Origin: Candidatus Fermentibacterota bacterium
GTDB taxonomy: Bacteria; Fermentibacterota; Fermentibacteria; Fermentibacterales; JCC-6
Direction: 5' to 3'
NCBI GenBank assembly: GCA_003644925.1
Contig: QNDS01000006.1
Span: 1-35,233 of the forward strand
Length of the DNA: 35,233 bases
In this document: positions 9,059 to 17,565 of the stretch, piece by piece
Numbering within the stretch: the first letter of the stretch is position 1
How the letters are laid out: the number at the start of each line of letters is the position of its first letter
Notes under the pieces: generated by a model
The model's input: the letters and a program-made list of their open reading frames with translations, nothing else
What the model was told of the DNA's origin: nothing
Database searches by the model: none
Program-made: the position numbers and the translations under genes

Positions 9059-9086
9059 CGCACCGCAGTATGTTGACTGCGGTGCG
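9059..9086 (-). promoter_or_regulatory. Perfect 11-bp stem-loop between acpP and fabF
   Basis: The plus strand reads CGCACCGCAGT, a 6-base loop, then ACTGCGGTGCG, an uninterrupted 11-bp inverted repeat that is GC-rich. It lies in the transcribed gap after the acpP stop and before fabF. No T-run follows on the transcribed (minus) strand, so it does not look like a standard intrinsic terminator. A role as an mRNA stabiliser, processing site (rnc is in the same operon) or partial attenuator is inference. Confidence 0.6.
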
Positions 9087-9106
9087 ACAAATACTGAAAT
9101 CAACGG

Positions 9107-9346
9107 CTACTTATCGAGGTCTTTTGCCCTCAGATACTCGATAACTTTACCAACCGTTGTAAGCTGTGTTGCTTCGTCTTCATCAATCCGAAGACCGAAG
9201 GCATCTTCAAAACCCATGATAAGTTCGTACTGATCAATTGAGTCGGCTCCAAGATCTGTATCAAACTGAGCTTCCACTGTTACCTGCTCGGGTTTTACTC
9301 CCAGCTTGTCAATAATGATCTCGGTTACACGGCTTTCAAGTGACAT
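9107..9346 (-). CDS. acpP: Acyl carrier protein
   Basis: 79-residue acidic acyl carrier protein. The phosphopantetheine attachment serine is S36 in GADSIDQYEL, where most bacterial ACPs have DSLD.VEL; the Ile and Tyr substitutions are mild. It carries the growing acyl chain for FabH, FabG and FabF encoded around it. I chose the ATG at 9346 (AGGA 8 bases upstream); a TTG two codons earlier (9352) is possible. It follows fabG closely and precedes fabF. Confidence 0.95.
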   Translation of the reverse strand: MSLESRVTEIIIDKLGVKPEQVTVEAQFDTDLGADSIDQYELIMGFEDAFGLRIDEDEATQLTTVGKVIEYLRAKDLDK

Positions 9347-9361
9347 ATTCAAATTCCTTTC

Positions 9362-10084
9362 TCAAGTTGTCAATCCACCATCTACCGGAAGTACTACTCC
9401 GGTAATATAAGAAGAAACATCATCAAGTAGAAAACGAACCGCATCAGCGATATTTTCAGGCTTCCCCATTCTCTTCATCGGCACTCTGCCTGCGTAATCT
9501 TCTCTGATCTTTTCGGAAAGCTCCCTGGTCATTTCCGTCTCGATAAAACCAGGAGCTACGGCATTTACACGTATATTCCTTGCAGCGAATTCCCGGGAGA
9601 GGGAGCGTGTAAGACCCAGAAGGCCGGCTTTTGTTGATACGTAATTCACCTGTCCGGGAGCTCCGAGCAAAGCTACGACAGAAGAAATATTGACTATGGA
9701 TCCTTCTTTCTGCCGCAGCATACCGCGGGAAAACGCCCTGCACATGAGGAAAGCGCCGGTAAGATTAACATTGAGGACAAGATCCCAGTCTTTTTTTTCC
9801 ATTCTCATGATAAGGCCATCGCGCGTAATGCCCGCGTTGTTCACGAGGCCGAACACCGGTCCCAGTTCATTCTCGATCCTGCCGGCAGTTTCCTGCACTG
9901 CATTCTCATCTGTAATATCAAGTACCCAGGGGCTGAATGAATCCCCGAGTTTATCGGATGCCGTCATGAGATCATCCTTCAAAACATCACAGCCAGCGAC
10001 TGACCAGCCGGATCTCACCAGCTTTTCAGAGATCGAATAACCGATACCCCTTGCTGCTCCGGTTACGACAGCAAGTCTCTTCAT
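9362..10084 (-). CDS. fabG: 3-oxoacyl-[acyl-carrier-protein] reductase
   Basis: 240-residue short-chain dehydrogenase that reduces 3-oxoacyl-ACP with NADPH. Visible motifs: the cofactor loop VTGAARGIGYS at the N-terminus, NNAGITRDGLIMRM, the catalytic Ser in NISSVVALLG, YVSTKAG with the Tyr and Lys, and VAPGFIETEMT. The C-terminus ends VLPVDGGLTT as expected. The frame is open further upstream, but the ATG at 10084 is preceded by a perfect AGGAGG 6 bases away and begins exactly at the Rossmann strand, so I use it. It sits 20 bp after fabH. Confidence 0.96.
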   Translation of the reverse strand: MKRLAVVTGAARGIGYSISEKLVRSGWSVAGCDVLKDDLMTASDKLGDSFSPWVLDITDENAVQETAGRIENELGPVFGLVNNAGITRDGLIMRMEKKDWDLVLNVNLTGAFLMCRAFSRGMLRQKEGSIVNISSVVALLGAPGQVNYVSTKAGLLGLTRSLSREFAARNIRVNAVAPGFIETEMTRELSEKIREDYAGRVPMKRMGKPENIADAVRFLLDDVSSYITGVVLPVDGGLTT

Positions 10085-10104
10085 AATAACCCTCCTACCT
10101 GTTC

Positions 10105-11088
10105 CTACCAGTGCAGTATCATTCCGCCCCATGTAAGCCCTGCGCCGAATGCTGCAAGAACAACTGTACTTGATTCCTTTATCGTGTTATCTCTTACAGC
10201 TTCATCAAGAGCCATGGGAATGGATGCAGCGGATGTATTACCGTATTTCTGGATATTGATGTATACCTGTTCAGGTTTGAGTTCAAGCGCCCTGGCGGTT
10301 GCATCGATTATTCTCAGGTTAGCCTGGTGGGATACAAGAAGATCAACATCTTTCTTCTCTGTTCCATCCATTTTAAGGGCTTCCATGCAAGAGTCATGCA
10401 TAGCCCGTACGGCGTGCTTGAAAATTCTTGAGCCGTTCATATGAATGGTATGCTCATTCTTCTCAACTGTTTCGAGAGAAGCCGGCTTTCTCGTTCCTCC
10501 AGCAGGCTGCAGCAGGTGTTCGCCCAGAGAGCCGTCACTTCCCCAGTGATACCCTCCCAGCCTCCCGCCGGGTCCCTCCGATGATACGGCAACCGCTCCT
10601 GCTCCGTCACCAAAAAGAATGCAGCTTGATCTGTCCGTCCAGTTGGTGATCTTGGTCAGGCAGTCGGAACCTACTACGATCATTCTGTCCATCATTCCCG
10701 ATTCAATGAATGCCTTTGCCTGTACAAGTCCGTAGATAAAGGCGGTACATCCCGCCTCGAAATCGTATGCAGGGATCTTTCCCATTCCGAGCCTGTCAGC
10801 CACCAGCGCTGCAGTTGAAGGAAAATAGTAATCCGGTGTGACGGTTCCGACAATAATGCCCTGAACATCCTCCGGCTTCCATCCCGCAACCTTCATGGCA
10901 TTTGTGACCGCCACGGTCACCAGATCGGAGGTTGCTGTGGAATCGTCGGCTTTCCGGCGTTCCTTGATGCCGGTCATCTTTGTGATCCACTCATCTGAAG
11001 TGTCGATTATTTTTTCAAGATCGGCATTTGTGATTATACCATCGGGGACCGCATGTCCTGTGCCAACAATAAAAGCGTTCCTGCTCAC
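10105..11088 (-). CDS. fabH: 3-oxoacyl-[acyl-carrier-protein] synthase III
   Basis: 327-residue KAS III, which starts fatty-acid synthesis by condensing an acyl-CoA with malonyl-ACP. The catalytic triad is visible: C114 in EAGCTAFIYG, His in SHQANLRI and Asn in YGNTSAAS. Length and C-terminus (AFGAGLTWGGMILHW) are typical. It uses a GTG start at 11088 with GGAG 5 bases upstream. It follows plsX by 13 bp, the standard plsX-fabH pairing. Confidence 0.97.
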   Translation of the reverse strand: MSRNAFIVGTGHAVPDGIITNADLEKIIDTSDEWITKMTGIKERRKADDSTATSDLVTVAVTNAMKVAGWKPEDVQGIIVGTVTPDYYFPSTAALVADRLGMGKIPAYDFEAGCTAFIYGLVQAKAFIESGMMDRMIVVGSDCLTKITNWTDRSSCILFGDGAGAVAVSSEGPGGRLGGYHWGSDGSLGEHLLQPAGGTRKPASLETVEKNEHTIHMNGSRIFKHAVRAMHDSCMEALKMDGTEKKDVDLLVSHQANLRIIDATARALELKPEQVYINIQKYGNTSAASIPMALDEAVRDNTIKESSTVVLAAFGAGLTWGGMILHW

Positions 11089-11101
11089 CGTTTCTCCAAT
11101 C

Positions 11102-12139
11102 TCAAGTTATCGTACGACTGATCTCCTGACGGATCCTGTCGCTTACCCCGCTCCTGTAAAAATCGCATGCAGCAACGATGGCATTCTTTATCGCCTTCGA
11201 GGTACTGCTGCCGTGAGCTACTATGGAAACTCCGTTCAGTCCGAGTAATGGAGCCCCTCCATACTCGGCCGAATCCAGTCTTTCCCAGAGCTTTGAAAAG
11301 GAATGCCTCATCAACAGGTATCCCGCTCTGGATGCCCAATGACGTTTCATCTCCAGGTAGAGTGATCCTCCGACAAGATCGGCTATCGACTCAAAGGTCT
11401 TAAGAAGAATATTGCCGGTAAACCCGTCACAAACGATAACATCGGCTTCACCTTTGAGTATGCCGTCTCCCTCTATGTTGCCGAGAAAATTCAATTCGGA
11501 ATCTTCCAGCATTCCGTAAACATCCTGAATCACCGAGGGTCCTTTGGTTCTTTCATGACCTACATTGAGCAATGTTATCCTGGGATTATCTATACCAAAT
11601 ACACACTTTGAATAAGCTTCTCCCATGAGGGCAAACTGAAACAGCTGATTCTTATTACAGCCGATATTAGCCCCTACGTCCAGTACAACGATGGGATTAT
11701 TCTGTGTTGGAATTGTTGCAGCTATTGCAGGCCTGGGAACACCTTCTATTCTTCCAAGTGCGAAGAGGCTGGCAGCCATCATGGCTCCGGTATTGCCGGC
11801 ACTCACCATGCCCTGTACGAGCCCTTTCTTCTGAAGTCCCGCCATGACAAGCATTGAGCTGTCCGGTTTGCTTTTGAGAGCTTCAGCGGGATGATCGTCC
11901 ATGGCTATTACCTGGGAAGCGTGCTGTATTGTTATCGGTAATCTGGCTCCTTTACTTCTGGAAAGAAGCCTTGAGAGCACATCCCTGTCACCGACCAGCT
12001 TGATAGCTACATTCTCTGTGGTTGATCTGCTGCAGTCGCGGTAAAACTCAACCACCCCATGGACTATCACTGAAGGGCCATTGTCCCCTCCCATGGCATC
12101 CACGGCAATACTGATCGGCTCAGGCAACTGCGTAACCAT
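11102..12139 (-). CDS. plsX: Phosphate acyltransferase PlsX
   Basis: 345-residue PlsX, which converts acyl-ACP to acyl-phosphate for phospholipid synthesis. Family landmarks include the N-terminal IAVDAMGGDNGP, GMVSAGNTGAMMA, DVGANIGC and CDGFTGNILLKT. It lies between rpmF and fabH, the usual bacterial context. ATG start at 12139; no convincing Shine-Dalgarno precedes it, so translation may rely on coupling to rpmF 23 bp upstream. The C-terminal 10 to 15 residues run slightly past the usual end of the family. Confidence 0.96.
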   Translation of the reverse strand: MVTQLPEPISIAVDAMGGDNGPSVIVHGVVEFYRDCSRSTTENVAIKLVGDRDVLSRLLSRSKGARLPITIQHASQVIAMDDHPAEALKSKPDSSMLVMAGLQKKGLVQGMVSAGNTGAMMAASLFALGRIEGVPRPAIAATIPTQNNPIVVLDVGANIGCNKNQLFQFALMGEAYSKCVFGIDNPRITLLNVGHERTKGPSVIQDVYGMLEDSELNFLGNIEGDGILKGEADVIVCDGFTGNILLKTFESIADLVGGSLYLEMKRHWASRAGYLLMRHSFSKLWERLDSAEYGGAPLLGLNGVSIVAHGSSTSKAIKNAIVAACDFYRSGVSDRIRQEISRTIT

Positions 12140-12162
12140 TCAACAGGATGGAATTCAGAAGA

Positions 12163-12345
12163 TTACCCCTCTTCCGGTGCAATAACCTGTCTGCCGTCGT
12201 AGAAACCGCAGTGCCTGCAGACCCTGTGCGGTATCCGGGGTTCACCGCACTGAGGACAATTGCTGGTAGATTTCTCTGAAAGCGCATCGTTTGCTCTTCG
12301 TTTATCTCTTCTTGTGGATGAGTGTCTTCTTTTTGGTACTGGCAT
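12163..12345 (-). CDS. rpmF: 50S ribosomal protein L32
   Basis: 60-residue L32 with the characteristic basic start MPVPKRRHSSTRRDKRR and two zinc-type CxxC pairs (CPQC and CRHC). It is the first gene of the plsX-fab run, a conserved bacterial linkage. AAGGA precedes the ATG. A candidate promoter lies about 85 bases upstream, within the end of the yceD-like gene. Confidence 0.96.
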   Translation of the reverse strand: MPVPKRRHSSTRRDKRRANDALSEKSTSNCPQCGEPRIPHRVCRHCGFYDGRQVIAPEEG

Positions 12346-12421
12346 AGTTCCTTCTCATTTCCTCTGATGTCAACTCAATGACATATTATCTTCGATTTGT
12401 AAAAATATGGTACTTTAGAAT

Positions 12422-12437
12422 ATATTCAATTATAACA
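12422..12437 (-). promoter_or_regulatory. Candidate extended -10 promoter for the rpmF-plsX-fab run
   Basis: On the minus strand positions 12437-12429 read TGTTATAAT, an exact extended -10 (TGn plus consensus TATAAT). The region just downstream is AT-rich. At 17-base spacing the -35 would be CTCCTG, a poor match, which extended -10 promoters tolerate. It would start transcription near 12422 with a leader of about 77 nt before rpmF. It overlaps the last codons of the upstream yceD-like gene. Sequence-only prediction. Confidence 0.4.
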
Positions 12438-12854
12438 TATTCCGGTACAGTCAGGAGAGCACAGTGGTTTACCCGGGATTGAGAGTAATATCGCTTCCCG
12501 GACGGCTGCGAGTATATCCAGCTTTCCGGTGTTAGGTATTACTTCTCTCTGCTCGTCGGATGCGGGGTCGGGGGTCCAGGCGTATTCCCGGTAAATCTCC
12601 TCACTGATACTGAACCTGGATGGCTCGAGACATCTTGCACAGGGTGTCTGGAAATGTCCGTCAAGCGAGCCGGCGAACAGGATGGCATCGTCTCTATAAT
12701 CAACCGCAAGCTCCAGTGTACCCTTCGAATCGACAGGTTCCACATCTTCAATATTCCATCTGACCTTTTCAAGCGGGATATTGAACACTCCCCTGTTCAT
12801 ACCCCTGGAGAGGCTCTTGAGGTCAATTATCAGGTTTTCGGTATCGAGAATCAT
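12426..12854 (-). CDS. DUF177 (YceD-like) protein, short C-terminus
   Basis: 142-residue member of the DUF177/YceD family, whose genes usually precede rpmF and which is linked to 23S rRNA accumulation in plants and bacteria. The paired cysteine motif CARCLEP is present mid-protein, and a second cysteine motif, CSPDCTGIC, is at the very end. Most family members continue past that point with CP.CG and a further 30 or so residues; here a stop follows directly, and no frame downstream continues the motif. Start ATG at 12854 overlaps the phosphohexomutase stop by one base (TGATG). Confidence 0.8.
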   Translation of the reverse strand: MILDTENLIIDLKSLSRGMNRGVFNIPLEKVRWNIEDVEPVDSKGTLELAVDYRDDAILFAGSLDGHFQTPCARCLEPSRFSISEEIYREYAWTPDPASDEQREVIPNTGKLDILAAVREAILLSIPGKPLCSPDCTGICYN

Positions 12855-14251
12855 CAGATATGCTTCATTCGATGGAATCCTGCAGTTACTTTTTCAAGAA
12901 TACCGTCTCGTTTTTCAGAGGTATCGGACTGGACGTATATCCTGGCGAGAGGCTCAGTACCGGACAGCCTTATGAGTACCCAGTCACCGTCTTCCAGTAT
13001 CATCCGTACACCGTCTGTCCGGTCAATGGATTCAACAGCCAGCCCCGCTATCTCCGATGGATCGGATTCGAAATAGTTCTCCGTAACGTGTTCTCTGAGA
13101 GAATCGTCCAGGTGAAGATCAACTCGCGAAACATAAACCCTGCCGTACTTTTCCCAGAAATCATCCAGCTGCGCGGCAAGGCCTCTGCCTTCGGCACAGA
13201 CCATTTCCGCTGCGAGGAGGCATGCCAGTATCCCGTCCTTTTCGGGAACATGATCCATAATAGAAAGACCGCCGCTCTCTTCACCTGCGAGAATCACATT
13301 ACCTTTAAGCATTTCCGCTCCAAGATATTTGAAACCTACAGGGGTTACTACGGTTTCAAGGCCGTGATCCAGGGCGACTCTGTCAATGAGGCTGCTGGTG
13401 GTTACCGATCTGACGGCAACTCCATTATAACCTTTGACTTCCACAAGATAATTCAGAAGGAGGGGAAGATAATCATGAGGTGAGACAAACTCACCATTTT
13501 CGTCGATAATCCCGAACCGGTCTGCGTCCCCATCGGTTGCCACACCCAGGGAGGCACCGCTTGCAATGACCTGAAGTGCTAAATCGGCAGTACCGCTTTC
13601 CCCCGGTTCGGGATGCTGTCTGCCGGCAAAAAGAGGATCTCTCACCCCGTTCAATACACGAACTGAAGCGCCGAGATCAAGCAGAATACGGTCAAGAAGC
13701 CCTGATCCTGCTCCGGAGAAAGCATCGTATACAACTTTCAGGTTGCTGCTGAGGAATACGTCAGCGTTCAGATACTTCTGAATTTCCCTTGAATAATCAT
13801 TTCTAAGGTCCTTCTGAACGACTGAACCGGAACCTCTTTCAGGTTTTTCTCCCGCTTCGATCAGTTTTTCAATCGAGGTTGTCATGTCGCTGTCAGCGGG
13901 ACCGCCATGCCACGGACTGAATTTTATCCCGTTGTAAAGCGGAGGATTATGGCTTGCCGTGAAATTGATTACACCGCCGTGCCCACCCTTTCTGCAGGCG
14001 TGAGAGAGGACAGGTGTGGGACAGGGGCCGCGGGAAAGAATTACTTCGAATCCGTATCCGGCCATCCTCTCTGCGGTAGACTCCGCGAGCTCCGGAGATA
14101 GAAACCTGCAATCACCACCGATCACGATGCTGTTTCGTCCTTCTCCTTGCAGCATCAGCCCGATTGCGTCCACCACACGGTTAACCCGGTCCCAGGTAAA
14201 TTCCCGCGCGATAATACCACGCCACCCGGAAGTTCCGAATCTTATTTTCAC
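12854..14251 (-). CDS. Phosphoglucomutase/phosphomannomutase family protein
   Basis: 465-residue alpha-D-phosphohexomutase. The four signature loops are present: phosphoserine loop TASHNP with S100, metal loop DGDADRFG, sugar-binding loop GEESGGLS, and phosphate-binding loop RLSGTEPLARIY. It interconverts hexose 1- and 6-phosphates; glucose, mannose or glucosamine specificity cannot be decided here, although GEESGG favours glucose-type substrates. It uses GTG at 14251, overlapping the upstream protease stop (TAGTG), and overlaps the next gene by one base, so it sits in a coupled set. Confidence 0.94.
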   Translation of the reverse strand: MKIRFGTSGWRGIIAREFTWDRVNRVVDAIGLMLQGEGRNSIVIGGDCRFLSPELAESTAERMAGYGFEVILSRGPCPTPVLSHACRKGGHGGVINFTASHNPPLYNGIKFSPWHGGPADSDMTTSIEKLIEAGEKPERGSGSVVQKDLRNDYSREIQKYLNADVFLSSNLKVVYDAFSGAGSGLLDRILLDLGASVRVLNGVRDPLFAGRQHPEPGESGTADLALQVIASGASLGVATDGDADRFGIIDENGEFVSPHDYLPLLLNYLVEVKGYNGVAVRSVTTSSLIDRVALDHGLETVVTPVGFKYLGAEMLKGNVILAGEESGGLSIMDHVPEKDGILACLLAAEMVCAEGRGLAAQLDDFWEKYGRVYVSRVDLHLDDSLREHVTENYFESDPSEIAGLAVESIDRTDGVRMILEDGDWVLIRLSGTEPLARIYVQSDTSEKRDGILEKVTAGFHRMKHI

Positions 14252-15729
14252 TACTCTCCATCCCTGAAATACTGTAGAGCTCTCTGGACCGCTTCATCAT
14301 GAGGAGTCATCATTCGATAGTACATTTCCCGATCCCATGTTCTCGCTGCGATCTCCGCGAAAAGGGAGCGTTCTATGTAAAACAGATTGTCGGTGAATTC
14401 TCCATCCTCCCATTCAAAGCCCTCTTCAGTGAGATAGCTTCTGAAATCTGCGACACACGTGCTGTCAGGCCAGAAATCAGCTTCAATATCATGCTCAAGT
14501 ACATAATCCGTGGCATATTTGAAGAATGCTGATGCGGCGTAGAGCTCAACGGGTAATGAGCCGGATATCTCGCCCGATTCCACCGTAATATCGGGGGCTA
14601 TCCCCCAGTTTTCCAGAGTATCCTCGGAGCCGCCATTGAGGAAATCATCGTTCAGTGTCCTGTCAATACTACTGCCATCGGGAGTGAAATACCTTGCTGT
14701 GGTCAGTTTTACTCCGTAATGGCCAAGATTGGGAAATTCACCAAGATCCATCAGTGTCTGAACAGATCCTTTTCCGTATGTTCTGCTTCCGATGAGGATA
14801 GCTGCATTGTTATCCTGAAGCGCACCGGCGACTATCTCAGATGAACTGGCACTCCCTCCATCGACCAGGAGAACAAGACCACCATCGAAACTCATTCTGG
14901 CTGTCGTATAATAATTATCTTCACCAACTGCATTTCCCCTGGTGGAAACCACCAGCGTACCGGATGGAAGAAAGAAGTCGGCTACGTCAACAGCAGCACT
15001 GAAGAGCCCTCCTGCATTTCCCCTAAGATCAAGTATCAGATTCTCAGCTCCCTCCTCCACAATCTCCCGCAGAGCATTCCTGACTTCCTTCTGAGTCTCT
15101 TCTCCAAACCTCGAAAGGCGTATGTACCCGGTTTCGTCATCTATCATGAATGCGGCAGGAACGGAGGGTAGATCGATGACATCCCGCTCTATTTCAAAAT
15201 TGATGGAATCCGGCAGCCCTGGCCGTACAACGGTAAGATCAACCGCGCTCCCCCGGGGACCTCTTATCTGCATGACAGCCTCAGTTGTTGTCACGCCTGA
15301 CGTTGAAACTCCGTCGATCTCAACAATCCTGTCTCCGGCTTTCATGCCGGCCCTGAAAGCGGGAGTACCCTCAACGGGTGATATGACCGTAAGCCATTCA
15401 TCCCTGATACCGATGGTTATTCCAACCCCCTCAAAGGAGCCGGACAGCTGTATCCGAAGATTTTCGTAATCGTCGGGGCTCAGAAGGATACTGTTGGGAT
15501 CAAGGGATTCCAGCATTCCCCTCAGAGCAGCTTCTATGAGTTCCTGTGAATCAGTTGAGTCCACATAGGTTATGGTTGTTCTTGAAAACACGTCCATGAA
15601 AAGTTCAAGGGAGGAATTCGCGGAAACGGAGTCGTACGCTATGGCGGAGGGAAGAATCATCAATCCGCCGGCGACAATAAGACCTGTGGCAAGAACTACA
15701 GTAACCCAGCCTGGCAGAATTTTCTTCAT
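14251..15729 (-). CDS. S41 family carboxyl-terminal processing protease
   Basis: 492-residue periplasmic C-terminal protease (CtpA/Prc type). N-terminal residues 1-30 form a signal anchor. A PDZ domain follows (GVGITIGIRDEWLTV..., PAFRAGMKAGDRIVEIDG). The catalytic region shows GGSASSSEIVAGALQD with the Ser and SRTYGKGSVQ with the Lys of the Ser/Lys dyad. The C-terminal 120 residues are an acidic, helical extension typical of longer family members. It degrades or trims proteins with hydrophobic C-termini. The ATG at 15729 overlaps the tmk stop by 4 bases. Confidence 0.95.
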   Translation of the reverse strand: MKKILPGWVTVVLATGLIVAGGLMILPSAIAYDSVSANSSLELFMDVFSRTTITYVDSTDSQELIEAALRGMLESLDPNSILLSPDDYENLRIQLSGSFEGVGITIGIRDEWLTVISPVEGTPAFRAGMKAGDRIVEIDGVSTSGVTTTEAVMQIRGPRGSAVDLTVVRPGLPDSINFEIERDVIDLPSVPAAFMIDDETGYIRLSRFGEETQKEVRNALREIVEEGAENLILDLRGNAGGLFSAAVDVADFFLPSGTLVVSTRGNAVGEDNYYTTARMSFDGGLVLLVDGGSASSSEIVAGALQDNNAAILIGSRTYGKGSVQTLMDLGEFPNLGHYGVKLTTARYFTPDGSSIDRTLNDDFLNGGSEDTLENWGIAPDITVESGEISGSLPVELYAASAFFKYATDYVLEHDIEADFWPDSTCVADFRSYLTEEGFEWEDGEFTDNLFYIERSLFAEIAARTWDREMYYRMMTPHDEAVQRALQYFRDGE

Positions 15730-16391
15730 TTTTCTGTCTCCCTCGTCATTTTTTCTGAAATCATACTCATAACACTGTCAATAATAAGTCGATCCTGAAC
15801 ATCCGGTTCCTGTGACGCATCAATAACAAAATATCTGGACTCATTCGAAGCCAGTTCGAGGTAGATCTGTCTTACGCGTCTGTGGAAAGAGATCTTTTCC
15901 AGCTCTATTCTGTCCTTTTCCCTTCCCTGTCTTCTCAGCCGCGCGAATCCTTCCTCAGGGTCAAGGTCAAGAAGAATCGTCAAATCCGGCATAAGACCCC
16001 CTGTAGCAAGGCTATCAGCATCCTTAACAGGTTTCGCAGGAAGGCCGCGACCCCCTATCTGATAAGCATAAGTAGCGTCGGAGTAGCGTTCACAGATAAC
16101 ATTAATGCCCTCCGAAAGCGCCGGTCTGATAATAAGATCAACATTTGATGCTCTCGATGCGAGGTACAGCATAAGCTCCGTGAGAGGTGATATCAGGAGT
16201 TCCGGGTCGAGAAGGAGTGAGCGGATCCTCTCGGAGGCAGGCGGACCTCCAGGCTCCCTTGTATGCAGAACTGAAATCCCGCTTTGCTCAAGCCTGCCTA
16301 TAAGTTCCCGGCACCGTGTGGATTTACCGGCTCCCTCAACTCCTTCAAATGTGATGAAGCTGCCGCGGGAGCCGGCACTGCTAGCCTTCAA
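15726..16391 (-). CDS. tmk: Thymidylate kinase
   Basis: 221-residue dTMP kinase. Motifs: P-loop FEGVEGAGKST near residues 14-24, DR-type motif TREPGGPPASERIR, ERYSDATYAYQ and lid segment RRQGREKDRIE. It phosphorylates dTMP to dTDP. The start appears to be TTG at 16391, four bases after the upstream gene's stop; no other start codon occurs before the P-loop strand. The Shine-Dalgarno is not clear, so translation may depend on coupling. Confidence 0.95.
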   Translation of the reverse strand: MKASSAGSRGSFITFEGVEGAGKSTRCRELIGRLEQSGISVLHTREPGGPPASERIRSLLLDPELLISPLTELMLYLASRASNVDLIIRPALSEGINVICERYSDATYAYQIGGRGLPAKPVKDADSLATGGLMPDLTILLDLDPEEGFARLRRQGREKDRIELEKISFHRRVRQIYLELASNESRYFVIDASQEPDVQDRLIIDSVMSMISEKMTRETEK

Positions 16392-16394
16392 GAT

Positions 16395-17507
16395 CTATTT
16401 CTTTGGCTTCTTTTCGGAAGCCTGTTTCTCCTGGTGATACTGTCCGATATAATCCTCTGTCATCCTCCTGCACTGATCATCGTAATACTGAACAGGAGGT
16501 GATTTGAAGAAGTAGGATGAAGGAGCTTCGATGGCTCCGGAAAGACCGTTATCCAGGGCAAGTTTTGCACACCTTACAGCATCAATTATCACGCCTGCGG
16601 AGTTCGGGCTGTCAATCACTTCAAGCTTGGCTTCGATGGTAAGCGGAACATCTCCGAAGCTTGTGCCTTCCATCCGGATGTAGCACCATTTTCTGTCATC
16701 AAGCCATTCGATATAATCGCTGGGACCAATGTGCACGTTTCGAGGGTCAAGACCACCTGGAAGCTGGGAGGTCACAGCATTGGTTTTAGATATCTTCTTG
16801 CTTTCGAGTCTTTCCCGTTCGAGCATATTAAGGAAATCGGTATTTCCGCCGACATTCAATTGATAGGTACGGTCAAGTCTTACACCTCTGTCTTCGTAAA
16901 GACGGGTCATTACTCTGTGAAGTATTGTTGCGCCGACCTGGCTCTTGATATCATCACCGAAAACGGGAAGCCCGCGATCCCGGAATCTCTTCTGCCAGTA
17001 CGGTTCGCGTGCAATGAAAACCGGTATAGCGTTCACAAATGCACAGCCGGCATCAAGAATCTGTTCCACGTACCACTTAGTCGCCTCTTCACTGCCAACA
17101 GGCAGATAACTGACAACCACATCGGTTTTTGTCTCTTTGAGTATTCCGACAATATCGGAAGTTGGACCGGGTGCCTTTTTAATGACTTCCTTGAGATATT
17201 TTCCAAGGCCGTCGTGTGTCATGCCCCTGTGTACTTTGACTCCCAGTTTCGGAACATCACAGAGTTTGACCGTACAGTTCGGATCGGCAAGGATGGCTTC
17301 ACTGAGATCTTTTCCAACCTTTGTAATGTTGATGTCGAAAGCGGCTGAAAACTCTATATCACTTATGTGATATCCTCCCAGATTCACATGCATGAGACCG
17401 GGAACCTTTTCAGTATCCTTTGAGTTCCTGTAGAACTCCACGCCCTGGACCAGACTGCTGGCGCAGTTCCCAACGCCTATGATCGCGACTCTCACTTTTT
17501 TTGACAT
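16395..17507 (-). CDS. ino1: Myo-inositol-1-phosphate synthase
   Basis: 370-residue NAD-dependent inositol-1-phosphate synthase, converting glucose 6-phosphate to 1L-myo-inositol 1-phosphate. The N-terminal Rossmann motif [16 protein letters not shown] and the later [15 protein letters not shown] and [11 protein letters not shown] blocks are diagnostic, and the length is that of the short actinobacterial/archaeal form rather than the longer eukaryotic one. The C-terminal ten residues are rich in Lys. It lies 58 bp downstream of a CDP-alcohol phosphatidyltransferase, which suggests the product feeds a phosphoinositol lipid. Confidence 0.96.
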   Translation of the reverse strand: MSKKVRVAIIGVGNCASSLVQGVEFYRNSKDTEKVPGLMHVNLGGYHISDIEFSAAFDINITKVGKDLSEAILADPNCTVKLCDVPKLGVKVHRGMTHDGLGKYLKEVIKKAPGPTSDIVGILKETKTDVVVSYLPVGSEEATKWYVEQILDAGCAFVNAIPVFIAREPYWQKRFRDRGLPVFGDDIKSQVGATILHRVMTRLYEDRGVRLDRTYQLNVGGNTDFLNMLERERLESKKISKTNAVTSQLPGGLDPRNVHIGPSDYIEWLDDRKWCYIRMEGTSFGDVPLTIEAKLEVIDSPNSAGVIIDAVRCAKLALDNGLSGAIEAPSSYFFKSPPVQYYDDQCRRMTEDYIGQYHQEKQASEKKPKK

Positions 17508-17565
17508 TCATAGCCTCCCTGAATGGATAGAACAAATAAAATACGGTTGATCGGGATATCATTCC

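Noticed and set aside
9059-9086. acpP-fabF hairpin as an intrinsic terminator
   Set aside because: No run of T follows on the transcribed strand, and fabF would be cut off from its operon.
8500-9144. Plus-strand open frame opposite fabF and acpP
   Set aside because: Antisense to two conserved genes and runs through the acpP-fabF hairpin; no homology recognised.
12368-12373. TTGACA on the minus strand upstream of rpmF as a -35 box
   Set aside because: The matching -10 would be GAACTA, overlapping the rpmF start codon; the extended -10 upstream is a better candidate.
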